Positions 35,774 to 44,913 are shown, counted from the stretch's first letter. The stretch: DNA of 64,000 bases from SVTX01 sp045585895 (GCA_045585895.1 JAZMZI010000084.1:1-64000); one strand, 5' to 3'. Notes: generated by a model not told the origin, from the letters alone. A program made the numbers and translations.

Positions 35774-38191
35774 TTATTTCAAGGTTTCCTCAATAAACTT
35801 CTTGATATTGGAGAGATTAGCTGCCTTAGCGATCTCAAGTCCGTCCTCTACAACGACGAGGGTAGGAGCCTGCTTGATGCCGTACTCTGCAACGAGGTCA
35901 AGATGCTCGTCAGCGTAAAGCTTTTCAAACTCAACGCCCGCCTTGTCAAGGAACTCTGCCGCGATCTTACAGTTGGGGCAGGTCTTGGTTGCGAAAAGAA
36001 GTACCTTCTTGCCTGCAACGCTCTCGCATACGCACTCTTCCTCTACAACTGGCTCGGGAATGATGCTGATTGTTCTTACGCTGTCAGCTCCGACGTTGAT
36101 CTCGGGGTGAAGCTGAGTGGAGCGCTCGATATTATAGTTTCTTCTCTCCTTGAACTCCTGGCTCTTACCGTCATTCCAGTTCTGAACGGGACGGTAGTAA
36201 CCCGTGATACGGCTGTAGACCTCGGTCTTTTTGCCGCACTTGGGACAGGTGTACTCTTCACCGTTGATGTAGCCGTGCTCGGTACAGATGGAGTAGGTGG
36301 GAGACATGGTGTAGTAAGGAAGCTTGTAATTCTCTGCGATCTTGCGAACGAGATTAGCCGCGCTCTTCCAGGTGGGAAGCTTCTCGCCAAGGAAGGCGTG
36401 GAATACGGTACCCGAGGTATAGAGGGTCTGGAGCTCGTCCTGAATGCCGAGAGCGTCGAAGATATCCTCGGTATAGCCAACGGGAAGGTGGCTGGAGTTG
36501 GTGTAGTAAGGAGCCTTTGCGTTGTCGGTAGCGGTGATGATGTCGGGCCATCTCTTTCTGTCATGCTTAGCGAAGCGGTAAGAGGTGGACTCAGCGGGAG
36601 TTGCCTCGAGGTTGTAGAGGTCGCCGTACATCTCCTGATAGTCGGAAAGTCTCTCTCTCATATGGTTGAGAACGTCCTTGGAGAATTCCTGTGTTTCCTT
36701 ATGAGTCATATCGGCTCTGAGCCACTTAGCGTTAAGACCTACCTCGTTCATACCAACGAGACCGATGGTCGAGAAGTGGTTGTTGAAGGTACCGAGGTAT
36801 CTCTTGGTATAAGGATACAGACCCTCGTCGAGAAGCTTGGTAATAACGGTTCTCTTGGTCTTGAGGGAGCGAGCCGCGATGTCCATAAGCTTATCCAGTC
36901 TCTTGTAGAAGTCTTCCTCGTTCTCGGCAAGGTAAGCGATTCTGGGCATATTGATGGTAACAACGCCTACGGAACCGGTGGACTCACCCGAACCGAAGAA
37001 TCCGCCGGACTTCTTACGAAGCTCTCTGAGGTCAAGACGGAGACGGCAGCACATGGAACGAACGTCCGAGGGCTCCATATCGGAGTTGATGTAGTTGGAG
37101 AAGTAAGGAGTACCGTACTTTGCGGTCATCTCGAAGAGAAGCTTATTGTTCTCGGTCTCGGACCAGTCGAAGTCACGGGTGATGGAGTAAGTAGGAATAG
37201 GATACTGGAATCCACGGCCGTTTGCGTCGCCCTCGATCATGATCTCGATGAACGCCTTGTTGACCATGTCCATTTCCTTTTTACAATCCTTGTACTTGAA
37301 GTCAACTTCCTTACCGCCAACGATACAATTAAGCTCTGCCAAGTCGTTAGGAACGGTCCAGTCGAGAGTGATGTTGGTAAAGGGAGACTGAGTACCCCAA
37401 CGGGAAGGAGTATTAACACCGTAAATGAAGGACTGGATGCACTGCTTAACTTCTTTGTAAGAAAGGTTATCAATCTTTACGAAAGGAGCGAGGTACGTAT
37501 CAAAGGAGGAGAAAGCCTGAGCGCCTGCCCACTCGTTCTGCATGATTCCGAGGAAGTTTACCATCTGGTTGCAGAGGGTGGAAAGATGGCTTGCGGGCGC
37601 GGAGGTGATCTTACCCGTTACACCGCCGAGACCCTCCTGAATGAGCTGCTTTAACGACCAACCTGCGCAGTAGCCCGTGAGCATGGAAAGGTCGTGAATG
37701 TGAATATCAACGTTTCTGTGAGCGTTTGCGATCTCGTCGTCGTAAACCTCACTGAGCCAATAGTTAGCGGTGATTGCACCCGAGTTGGAAAGGATAAGAC
37801 CACCTACAGAGTAGGTAACGGTAGAGTTCTCCTTAACTCTCCAGTCGAGCGCCTGAAGATACTTATCAACGGTATCCTTATAGTCAAGCGCGGTGTTCTG
37901 TACGTTTCTGAGCTTCTCTCTCTGGCGGCGATAAAGGATGTATGCCTTTGCAACGTCTGCGTAGCCTGCCTGAACGAGAACCGACTCAACGCAGTCCTGG
38001 ATCTCCTCAACTGCGATAAGACCGTCCTTGATCTTGGGTTCAAACTCTGCTGTGACCTTGAGTGCCAAGAAGTCGATTATGTTCTGGTTAAACTGCTTTT
38101 CCTGGGCTTCGAAAGCCATTCTGATAGCATCAGAGATCTTGCTTAAATTGAATTCAACGATTTTTCCGTCTCTCTTTTGTACGCTGTACAT
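35774..38191 (-). CDS. nrdD: Anaerobic ribonucleoside-triphosphate reductase NrdD fused to a redoxin domain
   Basis: The protein has 805 residues, compared with about 700-720 for most NrdD. It contains an N-terminal ATP-cone (residues 1-95, VQKRDGKIVEFN), the glycyl-radical barrel with the active-site block RSMCCRLRLDL, a zinc site of four Cys (CTEH and CPKC among them) and the glycyl-radical loop SRITGYYRPVQ (Gly664). About residues 722-805 form an extra glutaredoxin/NrdH-like domain with CPNC (Cys738 and Cys741) and the cis-Pro QAPTLVVVEDG. The enzyme makes dNTPs without oxygen. The fused redoxin could recycle the active-site thiols. nrdG is upstream. Confidence 0.95.
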   Translation of the reverse strand: MYSVQKRDGKIVEFNLSKISDAIRMAFEAQEKQFNQNIIDFLALKVTAEFEPKIKDGLIAVEEIQDCVESVLVQAGYADVAKAYILYRRQREKLRNVQNTALDYKDTVDKYLQALDWRVKENSTVTYSVGGLILSNSGAITANYWLSEVYDDEIANAHRNVDIHIHDLSMLTGYCAGWSLKQLIQEGLGGVTGKITSAPASHLSTLCNQMVNFLGIMQNEWAGAQAFSSFDTYLAPFVKIDNLSYKEVKQCIQSFIYGVNTPSRWGTQSPFTNITLDWTVPNDLAELNCIVGGKEVDFKYKDCKKEMDMVNKAFIEIMIEGDANGRGFQYPIPTYSITRDFDWSETENNKLLFEMTAKYGTPYFSNYINSDMEPSDVRSMCCRLRLDLRELRKKSGGFFGSGESTGSVGVVTINMPRIAYLAENEEDFYKRLDKLMDIAARSLKTKRTVITKLLDEGLYPYTKRYLGTFNNHFSTIGLVGMNEVGLNAKWLRADMTHKETQEFSKDVLNHMRERLSDYQEMYGDLYNLEATPAESTSYRFAKHDRKRWPDIITATDNAKAPYYTNSSHLPVGYTEDIFDALGIQDELQTLYTSGTVFHAFLGEKLPTWKSAANLVRKIAENYKLPYYTMSPTYSICTEHGYINGEEYTCPKCGKKTEVYSRITGYYRPVQNWNDGKSQEFKERRNYNIERSTQLHPEINVGADSVRTISIIPEPVVEEECVCESVAGKKVLLFATKTCPNCKIAAEFLDKAGVEFEKLYADEHLDLVAEYGIKQAPTLVVVEDGLEIAKAANLSNIKKFIEETLK

Positions 38192-38313
38192 TTCGTTCTC
38201 CTTTTTTTGATTGTATTTTTGAAATTTGATTACCTTGATTTCCCTTTTGCCATATGGATTTTCACGAAAATTGGCATAAAGAGGGCGCGGACAGCCATCC
38301 GCGCCGCATTAGC

Positions 38314-38342
38314 ATTATACTATATTTAGTGGTGTTTGTCAA
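38314..38342 (-). promoter_or_regulatory. Consensus promoter of nrdD
   Basis: Minus-strand TTGACA (38337-38342), 17-bp spacer, TATAAT (38314-38319), both perfect. It sits between nrdG and nrdD and therefore gives nrdD expression independent of the lexA-nrdG operon. Confidence 0.88.
38317..38332 (-). promoter_or_regulatory. NrdR-like box 1 (over the -10 and spacer)
   Basis: ATACTATATTTAGTGG matches the NrdR box consensus ACACwAtATaTwGTGT at 13 of 16 positions. It overlaps the -10 hexamer of the nrdD promoter. Confidence 0.75.
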
Positions 38343-38349
38343 GAGGGTA

Positions 38350-38365
38350 ACACAAGATATTGTGT
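38350..38365 (-). promoter_or_regulatory. NrdR-like box 2 (upstream of the -35)
   Basis: ACACAAGATATTGTGT matches the NrdR consensus at 15 of 16 positions. Its centre is 33 bp (about three helical turns) from box 1, the pairing seen at known NrdR targets. Confidence 0.88.
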
Positions 38366-38395
38366 TTTTCTACAAATTTCGGCATAATAAATGAT

Positions 38396-39100
38396 TTATA
38401 CTCCCCGTAATTGTGCGTTTGGCACAAATGGTAATAATATGTTCAAAAACTCTTCCATTTCTTTCTCATTAAAGGAAGAAATTTCCTGTCCGATTATGTC
38501 CCCTGAGTCCTTGAATTGCTGTAAAAAGTACTTTTCGTTACCCTTGAGCCATTCTCCGATCTTTTGAAAATCTTCTGATGAATGGAAGGGTTTGGCTACC
38601 GTTGTTCTGAACTCAAAATCAACTTTTCCTTCCATTAAGAAATTCATACTCTCCTCTATTTTAGAGAGATCGTAACTTTTAGGCAAACCGCAAGTATAGG
38701 CATACTTTTCGGGAGAATTTTTTATGTCCATGGCCACGTAATCAACGAGACCGTCATTCACAAGTCGTTTGAGTACGTCGGGGCGAGTTCCGTTGGTATC
38801 GAGTTTGAGAGCGTAGTCCATCTCTTTTACTTCCTTTATAAAATCATAAAGTCCGCTCATAAGAGTAGGCTCGCCTCCGGTAATAGCCACACCGTCCAGA
38901 ACACCCTGTCTTTTTCTTAAAAAAGCTAATACTTCTTCATTTTTATAGGTTTGTTGCTCCTCTGCTCTGATAACCAAAGACGCATTATGGCAGAAAGGAC
39001 AACGGAAGTTACAACCGCGAGTAAAAAGCGTGCAGGCTACCTTACCCGGATAGTCAAGAAGCGTGAGCTTCTGAAGTCCCGCAAAAATATTCTCATTCAT
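38396..39100 (-). CDS. nrdG: Class III RNR-activating radical-SAM enzyme NrdG
   Basis: This 234-residue radical-SAM protein has the cluster motif CNFRCPFCHN (C-x3-C-x2-C), then ITGGEPTL and the usual TIM-barrel strands (DYALKLDTNG). It cleaves SAM to place the glycyl radical on NrdD. The start ATG follows the upstream ABC gene by 2 bp, so it belongs to the lexA-ftsX-ABC operon, while its target nrdD has its own NrdR-controlled promoter. The N-terminal LTLLDYPGKVACTLF is also shared with other activases, but the adjacent nrdD settles the role. Confidence 0.93.
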   Translation of the reverse strand: MNENIFAGLQKLTLLDYPGKVACTLFTRGCNFRCPFCHNASLVIRAEEQQTYKNEEVLAFLRKRQGVLDGVAITGGEPTLMSGLYDFIKEVKEMDYALKLDTNGTRPDVLKRLVNDGLVDYVAMDIKNSPEKYAYTCGLPKSYDLSKIEESMNFLMEGKVDFEFRTTVAKPFHSSEDFQKIGEWLKGNEKYFLQQFKDSGDIIGQEISSFNEKEMEEFLNILLPFVPNAQLRGV

Positions 39101-39102
39101 AT

Positions 39103-39855
39103 TTATATTTCCTCATCAAAATTAACTTTGCGCGAGAGCAAAATTCCGTTATCCATAGTATAGACCGTATCTGCTCTTTTTGCTATCTTCAAATCGTGAG
39201 TTACCATTACGAGGGTCATTCCGATGCTTCTTCTCGCTTCAAGCAGAAGCTCCAAAACCTCGTCGGCATTCTTTCGGTCAAGATTTCCCGTCGGTTCGTC
39301 TGCAAAAAGTATTTGCGGCATATTGATAAGCGCACGTGCGATCGCTACTCTTTGCTGCTGACCTCCCGAAAGCTCACTGGGAAGGTGATTTAATCTGTCG
39401 GAGAGTCCGAGAAGGGTTATAAGCTTCTTAAAGTGCTCATCATAGGAAAGTCCAGATCTTTTACACATCATCGTAGGAACAAGGATGTTCTCATAGGCGG
39501 TGAACTGAGGAATAAGATTATGCTTTTGAAAAACTATTCCGATATTATTGCCGCGATAACGGGCAAGCGCGTCGGGATTCATTGAAGTGATATCATTGCC
39601 TCGGATAATTACCTTACCCGCATTGGGTTTATCGAGTCCAGCGCATAGATTTATCAAGGTACTCTTTCCCGAACCCGAAGAACCTATGATAGCAACAAAT
39701 TCTCCCTCCCGCACCTTGAGGCTGACCTTGTTTACCGCATAGATCACGTCGTCGTATTGCTTATATTGCTTTACCAGATCTCTGGTTTCAAGCATTATTC
39801 TGTTGGGATCGATCGTATTCAAATCGATCCCGCTGTTATTTATACCTTTATTCAT
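39103..39855 (-). CDS. ABC transporter ATP-binding protein (LolD/MacB type)
   Basis: The ATG at 39855 (250 residues) has GGAGG 7 nt upstream; an ATG two codons earlier is too close to the site. It has Walker A GSSGSGKSTLI, Q-loop VFQKHNLIPQFTAYEN, signature LSGGQQQRVAIARAL and Walker B ILFADEPTGNLD. The class pairs with FtsX-type permeases that extract or sense envelope molecules. The permease gene lies 2 bp upstream on the strand. The substrate cannot be told from sequence. Confidence 0.92.
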   Translation of the reverse strand: MNKGINNSGIDLNTIDPNRIMLETRDLVKQYKQYDDVIYAVNKVSLKVREGEFVAIIGSSGSGKSTLINLCAGLDKPNAGKVIIRGNDITSMNPDALARYRGNNIGIVFQKHNLIPQFTAYENILVPTMMCKRSGLSYDEHFKKLITLLGLSDRLNHLPSELSGGQQQRVAIARALINMPQILFADEPTGNLDRKNADEVLELLLEARRSIGMTLVMVTHDLKIAKRADTVYTMDNGILLSRKVNFDEEI

Positions 39856-39857
39856 GA

Positions 39858-42095
39858 TCATCCCTCCGAATTGATATCGATGTTTTTAATCGATTGTCCT
39901 TCTTTTTTGATCTTTCTTTCATATAAAATGAAAGGTATGATGCCCGAGATCATTCCGCAGAATGCGGATACCGCCGCGCAAACGACTATTACCCAGGACG
40001 GAACAAAGCTTTCAAAGGAAACGCTGAGCCCGCCGATGCTGAGCTTGGGCAGATACACCGACATCAGCCTGTACAGTATGTAGCAAGCTATACGGCTGAA
40101 TGCGTAATTCAAAATAAATCCTATGATAAATATCAATACTCCCGACACCAAATGAATACCTAATATCTTTTTCATTCCGATGCCGATATATCCAAGGGTT
40201 CTGAACTCGGTCTCTCTCTTTTTAAAGAACATTACCTGAGAAAAGATCCATATAACGGGACATATAACTAATATTAAGAATGAAAGAACTGTAATAAGTC
40301 TCGGAAGTTGATTCCTATAATCTACAAAGGAATAAACGGCTTCGTCGGTATACTTACATTCCCACAAATCGTACCCGCTCATAAACTGTTCGGTTGAATT
40401 TTTTAATCTGCCGACTGTTTCAAGGTCAGTTCCGTTTTTCAAATATACGCTTATATTCGATATTGCCCTTTTATCCTTCGTCAAAAGCGAATAGTTGTTT
40501 TCATTAACTCCGACGATAATGCTGTCGGTCGCATCCTTATCGTGAATTACCGCTCCTACGGTGTATTCTCTGTATTCGAAACCGAAATTATATAGCTGCT
40601 GTCTCAGGCTTTCAAGTCTGTCTGCGGTTCCGGGGATCGGAACGCTGCTTATTTTCTCCGCGATCAGAATTTTGTCGCCGGGAGCAAAATCGAAGCTCTT
40701 TACTCCGTACATTCCCTCGCTTAAGACCACGTATTGGTCGGACTCGGTAAGATTTGAGGAGTTGAGACCGTCAAGATATTCTACATCATAGTTTTTTTCG
40801 TAATTTTTTAGAGTCATCTCGTCAAGACAGACGTATCTTGAATAGTTGGTGGCTCTCGTATAGCCCTCGCTTCTCTTTTGCGTGGAATTGACCGAATAAT
40901 CGTTTCCGCTCAGATTATTTTCGTTTTTAATTAGCAGATGGTCGTAAAACACGTTCATATTACGGCTCTGTTCAAACACGATACTGTCAACCGAATCAAG
41001 AGAATTAAAATGATCGATTATCTCTACAGCCTCGTCTAAAGCGCGCTCTCTTTCATCTTCCGAATATGCGCCGCCCGCAAATTTGACGGAATATTCCTCC
41101 TTTGGGGCTTCGTTTTCAGCCTTGACCATATTAGCCCAATATATCATAGTGACGAATATGACCGAAAAAGCAACGGCACCCGAGATCAATCTTACTATAT
41201 ACTTTCTGAATCTCCAAACCGAGTAAAGCTCATAATGCAAGGGGATCTTTTTTGAAAATATATAAAAGGACCTTCTCGGCGAAGTTACGAAATTGGAATT
41301 ATCCGAGGTGGAAATAAGCGATACGGGTGAACTGAACAAAAAGCTGCCCATTGACCCACCTGCGGCGATCGCAACCGTGACGTAGGAAAGGATCACGTAC
41401 AGAAGTACGGCTTCGGTACGTATTATCGGTTGTATTCCTACGTCAAGATAAACCGTTAAGTTCAGAATATACGAGATAATAAAAGATGGGAACAAGGTAA
41501 TGGTACATATCGTAAACAGCTCACGGGACGCAAAGCTCGCAAGAGTTTTGCGGTCGGCGCCAAAGGTAACGTATATTCCGTACCGAAACTTATAATGATT
41601 GGTGCGGATCGAATGAATTACCGATATTATCAGCGTGGCAATTCCAAAAATCACTATACCCATAAGTATCATCGTCAGGATCGTTTCGCCTCTTACCGAA
41701 TAATGATAGTTATAGTACGGAGTTACGTAATATTCGGCTTGATTTCTTGAAAGCACCTTGGCTTGAAACTCGTCAAGCTTTCCGTTTTGCACCGAAACGC
41801 CTATCTTACCGTCGACCATACCACAATCCGCAACCAAAGCTCCGTTTGCCTTGCATATACCGTAAAGATCGTTCATCGGAGTTTTTGCATCGGTTATATA
41901 AACGTCATAACCGTACGCATCTTTAAAAAGCGCATCGTTTGAAAGAGTGTTAGTGTAAGCAGACATAGTCCAGACACCTAAAAGGAGCTGGACTACAATT
42001 ATAGCAATATAAATGGCTGTGAATTCCTTAAAATTCAGCAAGACGCTTTTAACAGACGTTTTAAATTCCGTCAGAAATAACTTCAGCTTTTCCAA
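39858..42095 (-). CDS. FtsX-family ABC transporter permease
   Basis: The 745-residue protein has one N-terminal helix (residues 25-45), a group of three helices near 145-255, a large central extracellular or hinge region (about 330-590) and three further helices in the C-terminal FtsX domain (about 600-740). This matches the double-FtsX (BceB/MacB-like) layout. It starts at a TTG (42095) about 8 nt after GGAG, 16 bp downstream of the lexA stop codon. It shares a two-gene unit with the ATPase. Roles in envelope stress or antimicrobial-peptide sensing are known for the family, but none is shown here. Confidence 0.85.
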   Translation of the reverse strand: MEKLKLFLTEFKTSVKSVLLNFKEFTAIYIAIIVVQLLLGVWTMSAYTNTLSNDALFKDAYGYDVYITDAKTPMNDLYGICKANGALVADCGMVDGKIGVSVQNGKLDEFQAKVLSRNQAEYYVTPYYNYHYSVRGETILTMILMGIVIFGIATLIISVIHSIRTNHYKFRYGIYVTFGADRKTLASFASRELFTICTITLFPSFIISYILNLTVYLDVGIQPIIRTEAVLLYVILSYVTVAIAAGGSMGSFLFSSPVSLISTSDNSNFVTSPRRSFYIFSKKIPLHYELYSVWRFRKYIVRLISGAVAFSVIFVTMIYWANMVKAENEAPKEEYSVKFAGGAYSEDERERALDEAVEIIDHFNSLDSVDSIVFEQSRNMNVFYDHLLIKNENNLSGNDYSVNSTQKRSEGYTRATNYSRYVCLDEMTLKNYEKNYDVEYLDGLNSSNLTESDQYVVLSEGMYGVKSFDFAPGDKILIAEKISSVPIPGTADRLESLRQQLYNFGFEYREYTVGAVIHDKDATDSIIVGVNENNYSLLTKDKRAISNISVYLKNGTDLETVGRLKNSTEQFMSGYDLWECKYTDEAVYSFVDYRNQLPRLITVLSFLILVICPVIWIFSQVMFFKKRETEFRTLGYIGIGMKKILGIHLVSGVLIFIIGFILNYAFSRIACYILYRLMSVYLPKLSIGGLSVSFESFVPSWVIVVCAAVSAFCGMISGIIPFILYERKIKKEGQSIKNIDINSEG

Positions 42096-42111
42096 AACCT
42101 ATTCTCCAAGT

Positions 42112-42708
42112 TTAAGCGTAGCTTCTTTGAATTGCAAGTACTCTGCCGAGGATAAGCACCTCGTCGACTATTATGGGTTCCATCGTGCTGTTTTCGGGCT
42201 GAAGGCGGTAATGACCGTTTTCTCTGAAAAATCTCTTTACTGTCGCCTCATTTTCGATAAGGGCTACCACGATCTCTCCGTTTTCGGCATAGCAGGTCTT
42301 TTCTGCGATTATCATATCACCGTCGAGGATTCCAACTTCGATCATACTCTCGCCCTTGACCTTAAGAGCAAACATTTCCTCGCCGCCGACACGTCCCACG
42401 TAACCTATATATCCCTCAAAATTCTCTTCCGCAAGAATAGGCTGACCCGCAGTTACGGTTCCGAGAACGGGAACGGCGGTAACGGAAGGCATATCGTCGT
42501 TTGCAATACGGATAGCACGGCTCTTTCCGTCCTCTTTGCGTATATATCCAAGCATATCAAGTCTGTTGAGATACATATGCACCGTTGACGTACTCTTATA
42601 GCCGAGATCGTTCATAATATCTCTGACGCTTGGAGCAAAACCTTTATCTCTTACAGATCTTACTATGTAATCGTATACTTTTTTTTCCTTTGGCTTGAGC
42701 TTTTCCAT
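42112..42708 (-). CDS. lexA: SOS repressor LexA
   Basis: This 198-residue protein has an N-terminal winged helix-turn-helix (residues 1-65, GFAPSVRDIMNDLGYKSTST). The C-terminal latent peptidase carries the Ala87-Gly88 cleavage bond, nucleophile Ser121 (VKGESMIEVG) and general base Lys158 (ATVKRFF). LexA represses DNA-damage genes and cleaves itself on RecA filaments. It heads an operon with an ABC/FtsX pair and nrdG. I could not identify a standard GAAC-N4-GTTC operator upstream. A TACAA-N5-TTGTA inverted repeat at 42742-42756 is the nearest candidate. Confidence 0.95.
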   Translation of the reverse strand: MEKLKPKEKKVYDYIVRSVRDKGFAPSVRDIMNDLGYKSTSTVHMYLNRLDMLGYIRKEDGKSRAIRIANDDMPSVTAVPVLGTVTAGQPILAEENFEGYIGYVGRVGGEEMFALKVKGESMIEVGILDGDMIIAEKTCYAENGEIVVALIENEATVKRFFRENGHYRLQPENSTMEPIIVDEVLILGRVLAIQRSYA

Positions 42709-42741
42709 AAATTTACCTCACTTACGGGATCTTAATTTTAG

Positions 42742-42756
42742 TACAAATGTATTGTA
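42742..42756. promoter_or_regulatory. Inverted repeat upstream of lexA (possible operator)
   Basis: TACAA-ATGTA-TTGTA, 34 bp before the lexA start codon. No standard SOS box is visible nearby. The assignment rests only on position and symmetry. Confidence 0.3.
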
Positions 42757-42900
42757 TCATATTTTATCAAATCATAATGGAACGTTTAAAGAACAATTTG
42801 TGAATTTTTTTGCTCCGCTTATTCGGTTTATATTTGAATTTGCCTTATGATAAAAGAAAATATTAACAATTTGAAACTTTTGAAAATATGTATTGCAAAC

Positions 42901-42928
42901 TTGCAAAAAATATAGTAAAATGTATAAT
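42901..42928 (+). promoter_or_regulatory. Promoter of pckG
   Basis: TTGCAA (42901-42906), 16 bp, TATAAT (42923-42928). A direct duplicate TTGCAAACTTGCAA covers the -35 region. A leader of about 70 nt follows, then AAGGAG before the ATG. The rest of the 294-bp gap to lexA is AT-rich with no other feature I can support. Confidence 0.75.
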
Positions 42929-43002
42929 GGCGAACGAAGGGAATCTTTAAGTTCGACAAAATTCGTAATTAAAATTTCAATAATAATATAAGGAGAAAAA
43001 AC

Positions 43003-44796
43003 ATGACACCTACCAACAACAAGTTCGTTCTTGATTGGATCAACGACATGGCTGCGATGACCTGCCCCGATAAGATCGTTTGGATCGACGGCAGCGAGGA
43101 ACAGGCAGAGGCGCTCAGAGCCGAGGCTTGCTCTACCGGCGAAATGATCAAGCTCAATCAGGAAAAGCTTCCCGGCTGTTACCTCCATCGCACCGCCGTT
43201 AACGACGTTGCTAGAGTTGAGGGCAGAACCTTCATCTGCACTTCCAAGAAGGAGGATGCAGGTAACATCAACAACTGGATGGATCCCACCGAATGCAAGG
43301 AAAAGCTCTCCAAGCTCTACGCAGGAAGCATGAAGGGTCGTACCATGTACGTTATTCCCTATTCCATGAGCGTAGTCGGCTCTCCCTTCGCTAAGTACGG
43401 TATCGAGCTTACCGACTCTATCTACGTCGTTCTTAATATGCTTATTATGACCCGCGTAGGTTACGACGTTCTTGAGGCTCTCGGCAACAGCGCAGACTAC
43501 ATCAAAGGTCTTCACGCTCGCGCTGATATCGACGAGGAGAACAGATACATCGTTCACTTCCCCGAGGAAAACACCATCTGGAGCGTTAACTCCGGTTACG
43601 GCGGAAACGTTCTTCTCGGTAAGAAGTGCTTCGCGCTCAGAATCGCATCCTTCCTCGGACGTAAAGAGGGCTGGATGGCTGAGCATATGCTCATCCTCGG
43701 TGTTGAGTATCCCGACGGCGAGACCAAGTACGTTTGCGCCGCATTCCCCTCCGCTTGCGGTAAGACCAACCTCGCTATGCTTATTCCCCCCGAGTTCTAC
43801 TCCAAGCAGGGCTACAAGGTATGGTGCGTAGGTGACGATATCGCTTGGCTCCGTGTTGGAGAGGACGGCAGACTTTGGGCGGTTAACCCCGAGAACGGAT
43901 TCTTCGGTGTTGCTCCCGGTACTAACCTTAACTCCAACCCCAACGCTCTCTACACCACTATGAAGGACACCATCTTCACCAACGTCGTTCACAACACCGC
44001 TGAGAACACCGTTTGGTGGGAAGGTCTTGATAAGAATCCTCCTAAGCCCGGCAACGCTATCGACTGGAAGGGCAATCCTTGGGATTGCACCAAGTTCGAC
44101 AAGAAGGATAAGTCCACCTGCGGCGCTCATCCCAACTCCCGTTTCACCGCAAAGGCTATCAACTGTCCTTGCATCTCCAAGGAGTTTGCTAATCCCGCAG
44201 GCGTTCCCATCTCCGCTATCGTATTCGGCGGCAGACGCGCGAAGACCGCTCCTCTGGTTTACCAGTCCACCTCTTGGCAGAACGGCGCATTCGTTGGTTC
44301 TATTATGGCAAGTGAGACAACCGCTGCTGCGGCAGGTGCTGTCGGCGTAGTTCGTCGCGATCCTATGGCTATGAGACCCTTCGTAGGCTACGATATGGGT
44401 GACTACTGGGCACATTGGCTCAAGATGGGTACCACCATTCCCCACGCTCCCAAGATATTCCACGTTAACTGGTTCCGCACAGACGACGAAGGCAACTTCA
44501 TCTGGCCCGGCTTCGGTGACAACATGAGAGTTCTTATGTGGATCCTCGCTCGCTGCGAAGGTAAGGTAGATGCAGACATTACTCCTATCGGATACGTTCC
44601 CAAGGCTGAGGATATCTGCATTGAAGGTCTCGCTGACGTTACTCTCGACACCATCAAGGAGCTTCTTACCGTTGATAAGGCTTCTTGGCTTGAGGACGTT
44701 GAGAACATCAAGGCATTCTACGCTCAGGTTGGTGACAGAGTTCCCCAGACCATGTACGATGAACTTGCAGCTCTTGAAGCAAGACTTAAAGCATAA
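43003..44796 (+). CDS. pckG: Phosphoenolpyruvate carboxykinase (GTP)
   Basis: The 597-residue enzyme interconverts oxaloacetate + GTP and PEP + GDP + CO2; in anaerobes it often runs toward oxaloacetate. The P-loop FPSACGKTNLAM (around residue 249) contains the GTP-PEPCK mobile Cys. Further hallmarks are GDDIAWLRVGEDGRLWAVNP, NSRFTAKAINCP and FGGRRAKTAPLVYQS. Length and motifs are typical of the GTP class rather than the ATP class. It stands alone behind its own promoter, opposite lexA. Codons are strongly biased (many TCC, CTC and AAG), consistent with high expression. Confidence 0.97.
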   Translation: MTPTNNKFVLDWINDMAAMTCPDKIVWIDGSEEQAEALRAEACSTGEMIKLNQEKLPGCYLHRTAVNDVARVEGRTFICTSKKEDAGNINNWMDPTECKEKLSKLYAGSMKGRTMYVIPYSMSVVGSPFAKYGIELTDSIYVVLNMLIMTRVGYDVLEALGNSADYIKGLHARADIDEENRYIVHFPEENTIWSVNSGYGGNVLLGKKCFALRIASFLGRKEGWMAEHMLILGVEYPDGETKYVCAAFPSACGKTNLAMLIPPEFYSKQGYKVWCVGDDIAWLRVGEDGRLWAVNPENGFFGVAPGTNLNSNPNALYTTMKDTIFTNVVHNTAENTVWWEGLDKNPPKPGNAIDWKGNPWDCTKFDKKDKSTCGAHPNSRFTAKAINCPCISKEFANPAGVPISAIVFGGRRAKTAPLVYQSTSWQNGAFVGSIMASETTAAAAGAVGVVRRDPMAMRPFVGYDMGDYWAHWLKMGTTIPHAPKIFHVNWFRTDDEGNFIWPGFGDNMRVLMWILARCEGKVDADITPIGYVPKAEDICIEGLADVTLDTIKELLTVDKASWLEDVENIKAFYAQVGDRVPQTMYDELAALEARLKA

Positions 44797-44815
44797 TTTC
44801 AGATAAAATTCCGGA

Positions 44816-44841
44816 AAGCACCGTTTAAGATAACGGTGCTT
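44816..44841 (+). terminator. Hairpin after pckG
   Basis: A 10-bp stem AAGCACCGTT/AACGGTGCTT, 20 bp past the stop codon. It is followed by only a few T, so termination may be modest. Confidence 0.6.
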
Positions 44842-44913
44842 CCCTGCATTTATGAGTGGATTAGATGCAAGAAAATTTGTTGATTTTACAGATTAATTAA
44901 GTAAAACATAAAA

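Noticed and set aside
35903..37654. A 583-residue open frame opposite nrdD
   Set aside because: It lies wholly within nrdD, whose motifs are clear; the antisense frame has a repetitive Val/Leu/Gly-rich composition typical of a shadow.
42772..44463. A 563-residue open frame opposite pckG
   Set aside because: It is a shadow of the strongly codon-biased pckG frame, with no ribosome-binding site and no family match.
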